DNA from: Bacteroidales bacterium
GTDB lineage: Bacteria > Bacteroidota > Bacteroidia > Bacteroidales > UBA932
Direction: 5' to 3'
Assembly: GCA_024402115.1 (NCBI GenBank)
Contig: JAKSJQ010000011.1
Location: 1-51,218 of the forward strand
DNA length: 51,218 nt
Program-made: the position numbers and the translations under genes
Notes under the pieces: generated by a model
Seen by the model: the letters and a program-made list of their open reading frames with translations, nothing else
What the model was told of the DNA's origin: nothing
Database searches by the model: none
In this document: in pieces, positions 25,015 to 34,117 of the stretch
How positions within the stretch are numbered: position 1 is the first letter of the stretch
Layout of the letters: every line of letters starts with the position of its first letter

Positions 25015-26384
25015 GAAAGGCAGCATTCAGGAACATCATCGCGCTTGCTCTATGCACAATAGCGAGCGCACCGCTCTTCGCCCAGTTCAGGGCGGGAGCA
25101 AATTACGATAATCTTTACGACAGCGAGACGGTATCTGCTCTCAAGGAGCATGTGTCATACCTTGCTTCTGCCCAGATGGAAGGCCGTAAGGCAGGTTCCG
25201 AGGGTGAGAAGATGGCTGCAGAGTACATCTATGACGTGCTTTCTTCCTATGGCGTGGATATGATCTCTCCGAAGAGCGGTTCCGAGTTCGGCATCGCTTC
25301 GGAGCAGGACACTCTCGTATCGAGGAACGTGTATGGCTATATAGAAGGATACGACAAGTCTCTGAAGGATCACTACATCGTCGTCGGTGCTCGCCTGGAT
25401 AATCTCGGAACAAGGACCATGACGGTAGACGGCCAGAGGGTCGAGTCCATCTATTTCGGTGCGAACGGAAACGCTTCGGGTCTTGCGATGATGGCTGAGC
25501 TTGCACGTATGGTGGCTACCAATTCCATCATATTCCGCAGGTCGGTGGTGTTCGTCGCCTTCGGTGCGTCATGCGAGAGCTTTGCCGGCTCATGGTATTT
25601 TGCCGACCGCCTCTTCAAGGGAAAGGTGGATGCAATGATCGACCTTGACATGCTCGGAATCGGAAGCAAGGGCTTCTATGCATATACTTCTTCGAATCAG
25701 GACATGAACACACTCCTCGCGTCGATGAAGGGCTCGCTCCAGCCAGTGTTCCCGGAAGTGACGGCAGCGGAGCCATATCCTTCTGACCATAGGACATTCT
25801 ATGCGAAGGAAATCCCATCCGTTCTCTTCACCACCGGCAGGTACTCGGAACACAATACTTCGAAGGATACCGCTTCTCTCCTGGAGTACGAATCCATGGA
25901 GAAGGAACTCGAATACATATATAACTTCACCCAGACGCTCGCCAACAACGGTAGTGAGATCCTCTTCTATCCTGTCCAGGTCAGCGACAGAAAGAAGGGT
26001 ACCAGCTACGGAAGCGATGTAGTTGCCTACTATGACTGTGATCAGAAGCCTCTCTTCTCGAACAGTGCGGACATCAACAAGTTCATGAAGGATTGGGTAT
26101 ACAGGCTTCTGAAGTACCCTGCAGCTGCGGTTGAGCAGGGAATCCAGGGTACAGTCCAGGTCAACTTCGTGATTGACAAGAACGGTGCGGTGACCGATGT
26201 CACCGTCGTCAGGGGAGTCCATCCGCTGCTCGACGACGAGGCCGTGAAGGTCATCAGTGCTTCTCCAAAGTGGAAGCCTGCAAGGGTCAGGGGGGAGAAG
26301 GTGCGTTCATCGCTCACCATAGGAGTAGAGTTCAGGCTCCAGAAGAAGAACGAGAGACGCAGATTCGGAATTAACGGATATTAA
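25011..26384 (+). CDS. M28 peptidase-like protein with lost metal ligands, fused to a TonB C-terminal domain
   Basis: 457 residues from the ATG at 25011, with a signal peptide (about 1-24). Residues 40-310 follow the M28 aminopeptidase fold, but the zinc site is mostly gone: the usual first histidine is Arg128 (VGARLDNLG), the bridging aspartate is Gly153 (GANGNASG), the catalytic and ligand glutamate pair is Ser187-Cys188 (FGASCESFAGS); only Asp213 and His260 (PSDH) remain. A TonB C-terminal domain (about 367-443: YPAAAVEQGIQGTVQVNFVIDKNG in part, VHPLLDDEAVKVI) follows. It is thus probably a binding protein in the periplasm, not a peptidase. No membrane anchor or proline-rich stretch of a true TonB is visible. 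Coupled to the SPOR gene. Confidence 0.88.
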   Translation: MRKAAFRNIIALALCTIASAPLFAQFRAGANYDNLYDSETVSALKEHVSYLASAQMEGRKAGSEGEKMAAEYIYDVLSSYGVDMISPKSGSEFGIASEQDTLVSRNVYGYIEGYDKSLKDHYIVVGARLDNLGTRTMTVDGQRVESIYFGANGNASGLAMMAELARMVATNSIIFRRSVVFVAFGASCESFAGSWYFADRLFKGKVDAMIDLDMLGIGSKGFYAYTSSNQDMNTLLASMKGSLQPVFPEVTAAEPYPSDHRTFYAKEIPSVLFTTGRYSEHNTSKDTASLLEYESMEKELEYIYNFTQTLANNGSEILFYPVQVSDRKKGTSYGSDVVAYYDCDQKPLFSNSADINKFMKDWVYRLLKYPAAAVEQGIQGTVQVNFVIDKNGAVTDVTVVRGVHPLLDDEAVKVISASPKWKPARVRGEKVRSSLTIGVEFRLQKKNERRRFGINGY

Positions 26385-26402
26385 GAAACAACATAAGAGA
26401 AA

Positions 26403-29132
26403 ATGGATTACAATTTCAAAGAAATCGAGAAGAAATGGCAGGCCTATTGGGCAGAGAACCATACCTTCAAGGCAGAGGTTGATTCTAGCAAGCCAAAGTA
26501 TTACGTGCTGGATATGTTCCCATATCCTTCAGGAGCCGGACTTCATGTAGGTCATCCTCTCGGTTACATCGCCAGCGATATCTATTCGCGCTACAAGCGC
26601 CTCTGCGGATTCAACGTCCTCCATCCTATGGGATACGACGCATTCGGTCTTCCTGCAGAGCAGTACGCTATCCAGACTGGTCAGCACCCAGAGGTGACTA
26701 CCGTCAACAATATCAATCGCTATCGTCAGCAGCTTGACCGCATAGGTTTCTCATATGACTGGTCACGTGAGGTCCGCACCTGCGATCCTGCGTACTATAA
26801 GTGGACCCAGTGGGCTTTCCTCAAGATGTTCGGTTGCTGGTATGATCCGGCACAGGACAAGGCTCGTCCTATAGAGGAGCTCGTTGCCAAGTTCGAGACT
26901 GAGGGCTATGATGGAATCACTCCGGAGAAGTGGAATGCCGCTTCCGAGAAGGAGAAATCTGCCATCCTCATGAACTATCGTATCGCATACCAGGGCGAGA
27001 CTGCGGTGAACTGGTGCGCAAAGCTCGGAACCGTACTCGCAAATGACGAGGTCAAGGACGGTCTTTCAGTTCGTGGCGGATATCCTGTAGAGCAGAAGAA
27101 GATGACCCAGTGGCAGCTCCGCGTGTCTGCATATGCCGGCCGTCTCCTTGACGATCTCGAGGAACTCGACTGGACCGATTCACTCAAGGACATGCAGCGT
27201 AACTGGATAGGTAAGAGTCAGGGTACAGAGATGATCTTCCACACCATCAACGGTGACAAGGAATATGATATCACCATCTTCACCACCCGCGCAGACACAG
27301 TGTTTGGCGTTACCTTCATGGTCCTTGCTCCTGAGAGCGAGTGGGTGGAGAAGCTAACCTCTGCTGAGCAGAAGGAGGCCGTTGAGGCTTATCTCGCTGC
27401 TGCGAAGAAGAAGACTGAGCGTGAGAGAATGTCGGAGACCAGAAAGGTTACCGGCGTGTTCTCAGGCTCATATGCAATCAATCCTCTCACCGGCGACAAG
27501 GTCCCTGTATGGATCTCCGAGTATGTCCTCGCCGGCTATGGTACAGGTGCGATCATGGCGGTACCTGCACATGACAGCCGCGACTACGCGTTCGCGAAGA
27601 CCTTCGACCTTCCAATCATTCCACTCATCGAGGGATGCGACGTGAGCGAGCAGAGCTTCGATGCGAAGGAGGGTACAATGTGCAACTCAGGCTTCCTCAA
27701 CGGTCTTTCTGTGAAGGAGGCTATCGAGGCTGCCAAGGATTATGTCGAGGCGAACGGCCTCGGCCGCCGCAAGACCAACTACCGTCTCCGTGACGCAATC
27801 TTCTCAAGGCAGAGATATTGGGGTGAGCCTTTCCCTATGTACTTCAAGGACGGCATCGCCAATCCTCTCCCTATGGATAAACTCCCTCTCGAGCTTCCTG
27901 AGATCGACGAGTTCAAGCCTACAGAGACAGGAGAACCACCTCTCGGCCGTGCCAAGGGTTGGGAATATGAGGGTTTCCCTCTCGAGAAGAGCACCATGCC
28001 TGGCTTCGCAGGTTCTTCTGCATACTATCTCCGTTATATGGATCCACACAACGAGAATGCACTCGTAAGCAAGGAGGCAGACGAGTATTGGCGTAATGTG
28101 GACCTCTACATCGGTGGTACAGAGCATGCTACCGGTCACCTCATCTACTCCCGTTTCTGGAACAAGTTCCTCTTCGACCTCGGCTACGTGTGCGAGAAGG
28201 AGCCTTTCAAGAAGCTCATCAACCAGGGTATGATCCAGGGACGTTCAAACTTCGTATATCGTATCGTAGGCACCAACACCTTCGTGTCATGTGGCCTCAA
28301 GGATCAGTATGAGACCACCGAGATTCATGTCGACGTGAACATCGTCCACAACGACAAGCTCGATATCGAGGCTTTCAAGAACTGGATGCCTGACTACAAG
28401 ACAGCCGAGTTCATACTCGAGAACGGCGAGTACGTCTGCGGATGGGCGATCGAGAAGATGAGCAAGTCAATGTTCAACGTCGTCAATCCGGATATGATCT
28501 GCGACACCTATGGTGCGGATACTCTTCGTCTCTACGAGATGTTCCTCGGCCCTCTCGAGCAGAGCAAACCATGGGATACCAAGGGTATCGACGGCGTGAA
28601 CCGCTTCCTCAAGAAGATCTGGAGGATGTTCTATGACCGTGACGGTCTCGTGGTGACTGACGAGAAGGCCACTCCTGCCGAGCTCAAGGCTCTCCACAAA
28701 CTTATCGGCAAGGCTCAGTCAGATATCGAGACATTCTCATACAACACCACCATCAGCGCGTTCATGATTGCAGTGAACGAGCTTGGAGAGTGCCACAAGC
28801 GTGAGATTCTCGAGCCGCTCATCATCGTCCTCTCAGCCTTCGCTCCACATATCACCGAGGAACTCTGGCACGCACTCGGACATGAGGATACAATCACCTA
28901 TGCGCATTTCCCTGAGTATGTCGAGGCCTATACCGTGGAGGACAGCTGCACATACGCCGTATCATTCAACGGCAAGACCCGCTTCACCATCGATCTTCCG
29001 AAGTCTGCAGGCAGAGAGGAGGTCGAGGTTCAGGTGCGTGGCCTTGAGCAGACAGCCAAGTATGTAGGTGGCATGAACATCGTGAAGGTGATCGTCGTGC
29101 CTGGCAAGATTGTCAACATAGTACTCAAATAA
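26403..29132 (+). CDS. leuS: Leucyl-tRNA synthetase
   Basis: A 909-residue class Ia synthetase. The HIGH motif is in [17 protein letters not shown] (about residues 39-55) and the KMSKS motif is [10 protein letters not shown] at about residue 683. The editing CP1 domain is present ([34 protein letters not shown] with the conserved aspartate), so mischarged tRNA should be hydrolysed. A family-typical C-terminal domain closes it. It starts 18 bp after the pseudo-M28 gene and is probably in the same transcript, and ends 10 bp before the YitT gene. Confidence 0.97.
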   Translation: MDYNFKEIEKKWQAYWAENHTFKAEVDSSKPKYYVLDMFPYPSGAGLHVGHPLGYIASDIYSRYKRLCGFNVLHPMGYDAFGLPAEQYAIQTGQHPEVTTVNNINRYRQQLDRIGFSYDWSREVRTCDPAYYKWTQWAFLKMFGCWYDPAQDKARPIEELVAKFETEGYDGITPEKWNAASEKEKSAILMNYRIAYQGETAVNWCAKLGTVLANDEVKDGLSVRGGYPVEQKKMTQWQLRVSAYAGRLLDDLEELDWTDSLKDMQRNWIGKSQGTEMIFHTINGDKEYDITIFTTRADTVFGVTFMVLAPESEWVEKLTSAEQKEAVEAYLAAAKKKTERERMSETRKVTGVFSGSYAINPLTGDKVPVWISEYVLAGYGTGAIMAVPAHDSRDYAFAKTFDLPIIPLIEGCDVSEQSFDAKEGTMCNSGFLNGLSVKEAIEAAKDYVEANGLGRRKTNYRLRDAIFSRQRYWGEPFPMYFKDGIANPLPMDKLPLELPEIDEFKPTETGEPPLGRAKGWEYEGFPLEKSTMPGFAGSSAYYLRYMDPHNENALVSKEADEYWRNVDLYIGGTEHATGHLIYSRFWNKFLFDLGYVCEKEPFKKLINQGMIQGRSNFVYRIVGTNTFVSCGLKDQYETTEIHVDVNIVHNDKLDIEAFKNWMPDYKTAEFILENGEYVCGWAIEKMSKSMFNVVNPDMICDTYGADTLRLYEMFLGPLEQSKPWDTKGIDGVNRFLKKIWRMFYDRDGLVVTDEKATPAELKALHKLIGKAQSDIETFSYNTTISAFMIAVNELGECHKREILEPLIIVLSAFAPHITEELWHALGHEDTITYAHFPEYVEAYTVEDSCTYAVSFNGKTRFTIDLPKSAGREEVEVQVRGLEQTAKYVGGMNIVKVIVVPGKIVNIVLK

Positions 29133-29142
29133 ACCGCGAGAC

Positions 29143-30084
29143 ATGGTTTTGGATAGGAAAAAGATACTTAAGGTATTCGGGGAATATCTTATTCTGACTC
29201 TCGGAACTTTCCTTTACTGTGTCCCTTGGGATTGGTTCGTAATCCCCAACGACTATTCCAGCGGTGGAGTAACAGGTCTTCTCACTCTCCTTCAGTACGC
29301 GACGAACGGTGCGATTCCGGTAGGAACTTCCTACCTGGTCGTGAATGCGCTGCTGCTGCTCATGGCCTTTGCCATTCTCGGCAAGGGCTTCGGCATACGC
29401 ACCATTTACTGTATCGCCGTGTCCACGCTCTTCTTCGACATCCTTCCGAATTGGGAGTCCATGTACTGCGTGGAAGGAGGATTGCTCTACGTCCCTGACG
29501 CTATACTGATTCCGGTGATTGCCGGTATCATTGAAGGTGTCGGTCTGGGCATCGTGCTTCGCTTCGGAGGAAGTACAGGAGGAAGTGACATCTTCGCAAT
29601 GATAGTCAACAAGTATTGGCCTGTATCTCCGGGAAAGTTCTATCTGGTGACCGATGCCGTCATCATCGCCATGGTGCTCCTCCTTCCGGGAAGGACTTTC
29701 GCGGATATGGTATACGGCTATCTCATGATGTTCGTGTCATCCTTCTTCGTTGATTTTGTGATTGTCGGAAACAAGTCATCCGTACAGGTTCTCATATTCT
29801 CGGAGAAAAGCGACGAGATCGCCAACTGTCTCATGCATGAACTCGACAAGGGCGTGACTGCGCTTAAGGCAACGGGCTGCTACAGGAAGCAGGATATGGA
29901 TGTGCTTATAGCAATAGTCCGTCGCAAGAGCCTAAGGGATATCACGACGGCCGTTAAGGAAATCGACAGGAATGCTTTCGTCTCAGTGTCTCCAGCCAAC
30001 AATGTCTACGGCGAAGGATTCGACGAAATCAAGACAGGAATCGATGCGAAGAAACTTGTCAAAAAGTCTGCAGAGAACTCGTAA
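29143..30084 (+). CDS. YitT family membrane protein (DUF2179)
   Basis: A 313-residue protein with about five N-terminal transmembrane helices (residues 15-205) that include the YitT-type segments PNDYSSGGVTGL and RFGGSTGGSDIFAMIVNKY, followed by a cytosolic DUF2179 domain (about 215-300; VTALKATGCYRKQDMDVLIAIVRRK in part). The function of YitT proteins is not settled; the DUF2179 domain resembles small ligand-binding folds. It is 10 bp after leuS and ends before a terminator. Confidence 0.92.
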   Translation: MVLDRKKILKVFGEYLILTLGTFLYCVPWDWFVIPNDYSSGGVTGLLTLLQYATNGAIPVGTSYLVVNALLLLMAFAILGKGFGIRTIYCIAVSTLFFDILPNWESMYCVEGGLLYVPDAILIPVIAGIIEGVGLGIVLRFGGSTGGSDIFAMIVNKYWPVSPGKFYLVTDAVIIAMVLLLPGRTFADMVYGYLMMFVSSFFVDFVIVGNKSSVQVLIFSEKSDEIANCLMHELDKGVTALKATGCYRKQDMDVLIAIVRRKSLRDITTAVKEIDRNAFVSVSPANNVYGEGFDEIKTGIDAKKLVKKSAENS

Positions 30085-30107
30085 TAAATTCGTTGTTACT
30101 ATGGAAA

Positions 30108-30150
30108 AATCAATTTGCTGAGAATAAGTGTAATTGATTTTCAATATTGA
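30108..30150. repeat. Inverted repeats in the YitT-AraC intergenic region
   Basis: AATCAATT (30108-30115) and AATTGATT (30132-30139) form an 8-bp inverted repeat, and TCAATATTGA (30141-30150) is a perfect palindrome. They lie in the 77-bp AT-rich stretch before the terminator. They may be protein binding sites or 3'-UTR structure of the YitT transcript. Confidence 0.4.
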
Positions 30151-30161
30151 TTCATCATCAC

Positions 30162-30190
30162 GGCCCCAGGCTATCCTGGGGCCTTTTTTA
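30162..30190 (+). terminator. Rho-independent terminator after the leuS-YitT unit
   Basis: A 9-bp GC-rich perfect stem (30162-30170 with 30175-30183), 4-base loop and a T run from 30184. Confidence 0.93.
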
Positions 30191-30193
30191 TTA

Positions 30194-30201
30194 TACATTT
30201 G
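30194..30201 (+). promoter_or_regulatory. -7 box of the AraC-type regulator gene
   Basis: TACATTTG matches TAnnTTTG and starts 4 bp after the T run of the terminator. No -33 TTG is seen; that position falls inside the terminator stem. The leader to the ATG at 30250 is about 43 nt. Confidence 0.55.
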
Positions 30202-30215
30202 TCAAAAGACAAATG
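30196..30215 (+). promoter_or_regulatory. Perfect palindrome over the AraC promoter, candidate operator
   Basis: CATTTGTC and GACAAATG form an 8-bp perfect inverted repeat around AAAA. It overlaps the -7 box and the expected transcription start near 30207. This is a natural place for an autoregulatory operator; as RNA it would place a hairpin at the 5' end of the transcript. Confidence 0.5.
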
Positions 30216-30249
30216 CGTCTATAATTTCCAACCTAACAACAATCAAAAC

Positions 30250-31278
30250 ATGTTTATTGACGTAACCATTACACTTGTTATCATTCCATCAACTATTTTT
30301 TCAATCATCAGATTTCTTGCAACAAAAGGTAGGAAGAAAGAAGATATGGCCTTTCTGGTCGTTCCTTCAGTCGCAGCCTTGATTGTCTTATTGACAGGAA
30401 TCGTAGTCGGATCTGATTACGGCCTGCCATCCATGAGCGTGGCATTCGCTTGCTTTGCCTGTGCCTTGTCTATTCTCGATTCGAAGACCAAGGCGATAAT
30501 GCTCATCCCATATTTTGCCGCGGTGATAGCCATGGCTGCAACGTCCCATCCGATATTGATCTCATTGGCTGGAGCCGTGATTTCGTTCTCAGTCTTGATA
30601 TCTTCTTATGTCAGACGTTTCGGGGACATAAAGAACCTGGTGAAGAAACAGGCACTTTCAATGCTGATATCGGATTGGATGAGCGCTATCCTGGCATCCT
30701 TGTCGTTACTTGTGGCGGCTGTCTCTCTGGCTCTGTACTGGAGTGATGACCAGCTTTGGATAATTGTTCGTGTGGTATTAAGCGCAGTGGCTTGCGTTAC
30801 ATTCCAGATTCTGTATCTCCGCTGCCTCCACGGCAGGATGCTATTCCTCGCGAAAGACAAGGTAAGCGACATCGAGAACCATACTCTCACCTATGTCAGG
30901 AACGATATCGTTACTAATGCAGATGACAGTTCACGTCAGATATACCAGAGGGTACATGACTATGTCGTTGTCAAGAAGAATTATCTTAATCCCAATCTCT
31001 CAGAGCCTGAGGTGGCAAGGGCAGTGTATGTGAACAAGGCCTATGTCGGCAGGGCCATACTAAAATTCACTGGCATGAATTACTGTACCTACGTCGGTAA
31101 GTATAGAGTGGAACATGCGATGCAGCTCTTCGAGACGGATATGTCACTCAGGGCAGGTCAGCTGGCACTTCAGAGCGGCTTCAAGAACGAGGCTTCCATG
31201 AACGTGATCTTCCAGAATGTCACTGGTATGAAACCGACCGAGTGGATGGCCATGCGTCGTGCCCAAACGAAAAAATGA
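30250..31278 (+). CDS. Membrane-bound AraC-family transcriptional regulator
   Basis: 342 residues from the ATG at 30250; the frame is open to a TTG at 30199, but this lies before the expected transcript start. Six hydrophobic helices fill residues 1-200, then a linker and a C-terminal AraC-type double helix-turn-helix (about 230-340) with LSEPEVARAVYVNKAYVGRAIL and LRAGQLALQSGFKNEASMN followed by the typical FQNVTGMKPTEW. It is therefore a sensor-regulator anchored in the inner membrane. The N-terminal half is richer in A/T-ending codons than its neighbours. Its target is unknown; the palindrome at its own promoter suggests autoregulation. Confidence 0.87.
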   Translation: MFIDVTITLVIIPSTIFSIIRFLATKGRKKEDMAFLVVPSVAALIVLLTGIVVGSDYGLPSMSVAFACFACALSILDSKTKAIMLIPYFAAVIAMAATSHPILISLAGAVISFSVLISSYVRRFGDIKNLVKKQALSMLISDWMSAILASLSLLVAAVSLALYWSDDQLWIIVRVVLSAVACVTFQILYLRCLHGRMLFLAKDKVSDIENHTLTYVRNDIVTNADDSSRQIYQRVHDYVVVKKNYLNPNLSEPEVARAVYVNKAYVGRAILKFTGMNYCTYVGKYRVEHAMQLFETDMSLRAGQLALQSGFKNEASMNVIFQNVTGMKPTEWMAMRRAQTKK

Positions 31279-31279
31279 T

Positions 31280-31287
31280 TATCTTTG
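31280..31287 (+). promoter_or_regulatory. -7 box of ettA
   Basis: TATCTTTG directly follows the stop codon of the AraC gene and lies 19 bp before the ATG at 31307. No -33 TTG is visible. Confidence 0.6.
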
Positions 31288-31306
31288 CAACATAAGTAAA
31301 TGTTAT

Positions 31307-32983
31307 ATGGCAGACGAGAAAATCATCTTTTCAATGAATGGTGTGGGCAAGGTTTTGCCGCACAACAACAGGGTAATCCTCAAGAATATCTACCTTTCCT
31401 TCTTCTATGGCGCCAAGATCGGAATCATCGGTCTCAACGGCTCAGGTAAGTCTACCCTCATGAAGATCATCGCAGGTATCGAGAAATCATACCAGGGCGA
31501 GGTCGTATGGGCTCCAGGCTACTCGGTCGGCTATCTCGAGCAGGAACCTCAGATGGATCCTAACAAGACAGTCCTTGAAGTCGTCCAGGAGGGAGTTCAG
31601 GAAGTCGTAGACCTTCTCAAGGAGTATGAAGAGGTGAATCTCAAGTTCTGCGAGCCTATGTCAGACGATGAGATGGCGGCTCTGATCGAGCGTCAGGGTG
31701 ATCTCACCGAGAAGATCGAGGCCTGCGGAGGATGGGAGATAGATTCCAAGCTCGAAAGGGCGATGGACGCTCTTCAGTGTCCACCTGCGGACGCGAACGT
31801 GGCTACGCTCAGTGGTGGTGAGAGGCGTCGTGTCGCACTCTGCCGCCTTCTTCTCCGTCAGCCTGATGTGTTGCTCCTCGACGAGCCTACCAACCACCTC
31901 GATACCGAGAGTATCCAGTGGCTTGAGGCACATCTTCAGCAGTATAAGGGTACCGTCATCGCAGTTACCCATGACCGTTACTTCCTCGACAACGTCGCAG
32001 GTTGGATCCTTGAGCTCGACAGGGGAGAGGGTATTCCATGGAAGGGAAACTACTCTTCATGGCTCGAGCAGAAGAGCAACCGTCTCGCGATGGAAGAGAA
32101 GCAGGAAAGCAAGCGTCGTAAGACTCTCGAGAGGGAGCTTGAGTGGGTTCGTATGGCTCCTAAGGCACGCCAGGCAAAGTCCAAGGCTCGTCTCGGTGCC
32201 TATGAGAAACTTGCCAATGAGGATGCAAAGGAGAAGGAGAGCAAGCTCGAGATCTTCATTCCTAACGGACCGCGTCTCGGTACCAATGTCATCGAGTTCA
32301 AGGACGTGGCAAAGTCGTATGACGGAAAGCTTCTCTATGAGAACCTCAGCTTCGTGCTCCCTCAGGCAGGTATTGTCGGAGTCATCGGCCCGAACGGTGC
32401 AGGTAAGACCACTCTCTTCCGTCTTATCATGGGCATAGAGCAGCCGGATTCCGGAGAGATCAAGATAGGTGAGACCGTCAAGCTTGCCTATGTGGATCAG
32501 CAGCATAGGAGCATCGATCCAGAGAAGACCGTATACGAGACCATAGCAGACAATTCAGAGTTCGTGAAGCTCGGCAACAGGGAGATCAACGCGCGCGCAT
32601 ATATATCAAGGTTCAACTTCTCTGGCGCAGATCAGGAGAAAGAGTGCGGCATACTCTCCGGTGGTGAGAGAAACCGTCTCCATCTTGCGCTCACCCTCAA
32701 GGACGAGGGCAACGTCCTCCTTCTCGACGAGCCTACCAATGATGTTGACGTAAACACCATCCGCGCACTTGAGGAAGGTCTCGACAACTTCGCAGGCTGT
32801 GCAGTGGTTGTTTCTCATGACCGTTGGTTCCTTGACCGTATCGCAACCCATATCCTCGCATTCGAGGGTGACTCTCAGGTATACTTCTTCGAGGGTTCTT
32901 ACAGCGAGTATGAGGAGAACAGGAAGAAGCGCCTCGGCAATGAGGAGCCTAAGAGGTTCAAGTACAAGAAACTCATGGAATAG
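31307..32983 (+). CDS. ettA: ABC-F protein, energy-dependent translational throttle EttA
   Basis: 558 residues from the ATG at 31307, which follows a -7 box; the longer open frame starts inside the AraC gene. Two ABC domains without membrane part: Walker A GLNGSGKST (42-50) and GPNGAGKTT, signatures LSGGERRRVALC and LSGGERNRLHLAL, Walker B LLLDEPTNHLD and LLLDEPTNDVD. The linker is the ABC-F P-site interaction motif region (KARQAKSKARLGAYEKL). EttA gates entry of 70S complexes into elongation depending on ATP/ADP. The second Walker B with DVD and the length fit EttA better than other ABC-F types. A strong terminator follows. Confidence 0.95.
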   Translation: MADEKIIFSMNGVGKVLPHNNRVILKNIYLSFFYGAKIGIIGLNGSGKSTLMKIIAGIEKSYQGEVVWAPGYSVGYLEQEPQMDPNKTVLEVVQEGVQEVVDLLKEYEEVNLKFCEPMSDDEMAALIERQGDLTEKIEACGGWEIDSKLERAMDALQCPPADANVATLSGGERRRVALCRLLLRQPDVLLLDEPTNHLDTESIQWLEAHLQQYKGTVIAVTHDRYFLDNVAGWILELDRGEGIPWKGNYSSWLEQKSNRLAMEEKQESKRRKTLERELEWVRMAPKARQAKSKARLGAYEKLANEDAKEKESKLEIFIPNGPRLGTNVIEFKDVAKSYDGKLLYENLSFVLPQAGIVGVIGPNGAGKTTLFRLIMGIEQPDSGEIKIGETVKLAYVDQQHRSIDPEKTVYETIADNSEFVKLGNREINARAYISRFNFSGADQEKECGILSGGERNRLHLALTLKDEGNVLLLDEPTNDVDVNTIRALEEGLDNFAGCAVVVSHDRWFLDRIATHILAFEGDSQVYFFEGSYSEYEENRKKRLGNEEPKRFKYKKLME

Positions 32984-32998
32984 TATCCCAGTGATATA

Positions 32999-33030
32999 AA
33001 ATAAGGGTGGCTTCGACGCCACCCTTATTT
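32999..33030. terminator. Bidirectional terminator between ettA and glsB
   Basis: A 13-bp perfect stem (32999-33011 with 33018-33030), 6-base loop, then a T-rich run (TTTGTTTTATTT) on the plus strand and TTATTTTATA on the minus strand. Confidence 0.9.
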
Positions 33031-33033
33031 GTT

Positions 33034-34086
33034 TTATTTAGCAAAGCGTTCTTTCTGCAGTTTCTTTATCTGGCGTCGGCGCTTTGCGAGCCACCTCTCC
33101 ACCATTATCCTCTCCATCTCGCCGTCCATCTCCGGCATGCGCTTTCTCCTCTTGAAGCGGAGGTACGCTCCGACATGACGGTGCTTCTTCTCCTGATATA
33201 TTTCATCGAATGGAATCAGGATAGCCGAGTCTTCGATGTTATGCATGAGACGGTTTACCGCAGTGCCGAACATTACCATGTTCTGGGTAATGGCTACATA
33301 TGCGCTGATGTTCGGAGGAACATTTGTCCCGCGCATCCTGACGGAACTCCTGAGGATCTTGTAGTCCTCGATTACCTCCTCCTTGTTCAGTATGAGGTCC
33401 ATAAGCTCTGGCGTCGAGTCTGGCATTACAGACTGATCCGGCCATGGACGCACGAGCTCCTCCTTGTCTCCGAAATGCTTCCAGAGGAAATGGTAGATAA
33501 GATCTCTGGAGATGTGGTCGAACGAAGGATATACGGTAATCTTTCCGAAGAAATAGAGAATGTCAGGATTCTGGATGATGATTGCGACCATACCGTCCCA
33601 GAGGTTATCCATCGCGAAGATGGATCTTGCACCCATCTTCGAGCTCTGATATGCAGGGGACACGAATGAACGGCCAACCTCCATCACATATGGAAGGTAG
33701 TCGTCTATGAACTTCTGTGAGAACCTGAACTGATGTGAGCTTGCCAGGATAGGCTGGCCGTCCTCACCGAAACTCGCGTCTGAGCCCAGCAGGAAGCGAT
33801 ATCCACCGATGATGGCCTCGTCGTCAGGATCCCATACGATGAGCTGCTTGTATGGCTTCTCCATCTTGTCGTATTCGTCGAGGTCGATGGCGTTTCCGGT
33901 AGAGCCGCCGCCGGCGCGGAAAGCCTCCTCGCGAAGACGACCAATCTCCGTAAGCACATTTGGCGAGTCCTGCCATGTGACCACATAAAGTTCATTGTGG
34001 CCTTTGTTCGTGTCCTGCAGTTTTTTGGACTTAGTGAGTTCTGCCTTGAGCAGCTCGACAGGAACGGGATCTATAATCTTATCCAT
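33034..34086 (-). CDS. glsB: GNAT-family N-acyltransferase, probable glycine lipid N-acyltransferase GlsB
   Basis: A 350-residue protein of the OlsB/GlsB acyl-ACP-dependent N-acyltransferase group (often annotated as hemolysin). Typical segments are ELYVVTWQDSPNVLTEIGRLREEAFR, IIGGYRFLLG, EVGRSFVSPAYQ and FGKITVYPSFDHISRDLI. In Bacteroides, GlsB N-acylates glycine with a 3-hydroxy fatty acid to make lyso-glycine lipid and GlsA then adds the second chain. The neighbour upstream in the operon is a GlsA-like acyltransferase, 31 bp away, which supports the assignment. The C terminus is very basic (RRRQIKKLQKERFAK), possibly for membrane contact. Ornithine as the acyl acceptor cannot be excluded. 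Confidence 0.83.
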   Translation of the reverse strand: MDKIIDPVPVELLKAELTKSKKLQDTNKGHNELYVVTWQDSPNVLTEIGRLREEAFRAGGGSTGNAIDLDEYDKMEKPYKQLIVWDPDDEAIIGGYRFLLGSDASFGEDGQPILASSHQFRFSQKFIDDYLPYVMEVGRSFVSPAYQSSKMGARSIFAMDNLWDGMVAIIIQNPDILYFFGKITVYPSFDHISRDLIYHFLWKHFGDKEELVRPWPDQSVMPDSTPELMDLILNKEEVIEDYKILRSSVRMRGTNVPPNISAYVAITQNMVMFGTAVNRLMHNIEDSAILIPFDEIYQEKKHRHVGAYLRFKRRKRMPEMDGEMERIMVERWLAKRRRQIKKLQKERFAK

Positions 34087-34117
34087 GATAAATACTCTTT
34101 GGGTATAACTGTGGCTG

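Noticed and set aside
25011..26384. The TonB-domain protein as an energy-transducing TonB
   Set aside because: There is no N-terminal inner-membrane anchor with a proline-rich spacer and no exbB/exbD genes nearby; the N terminus is a cleavable signal peptide.
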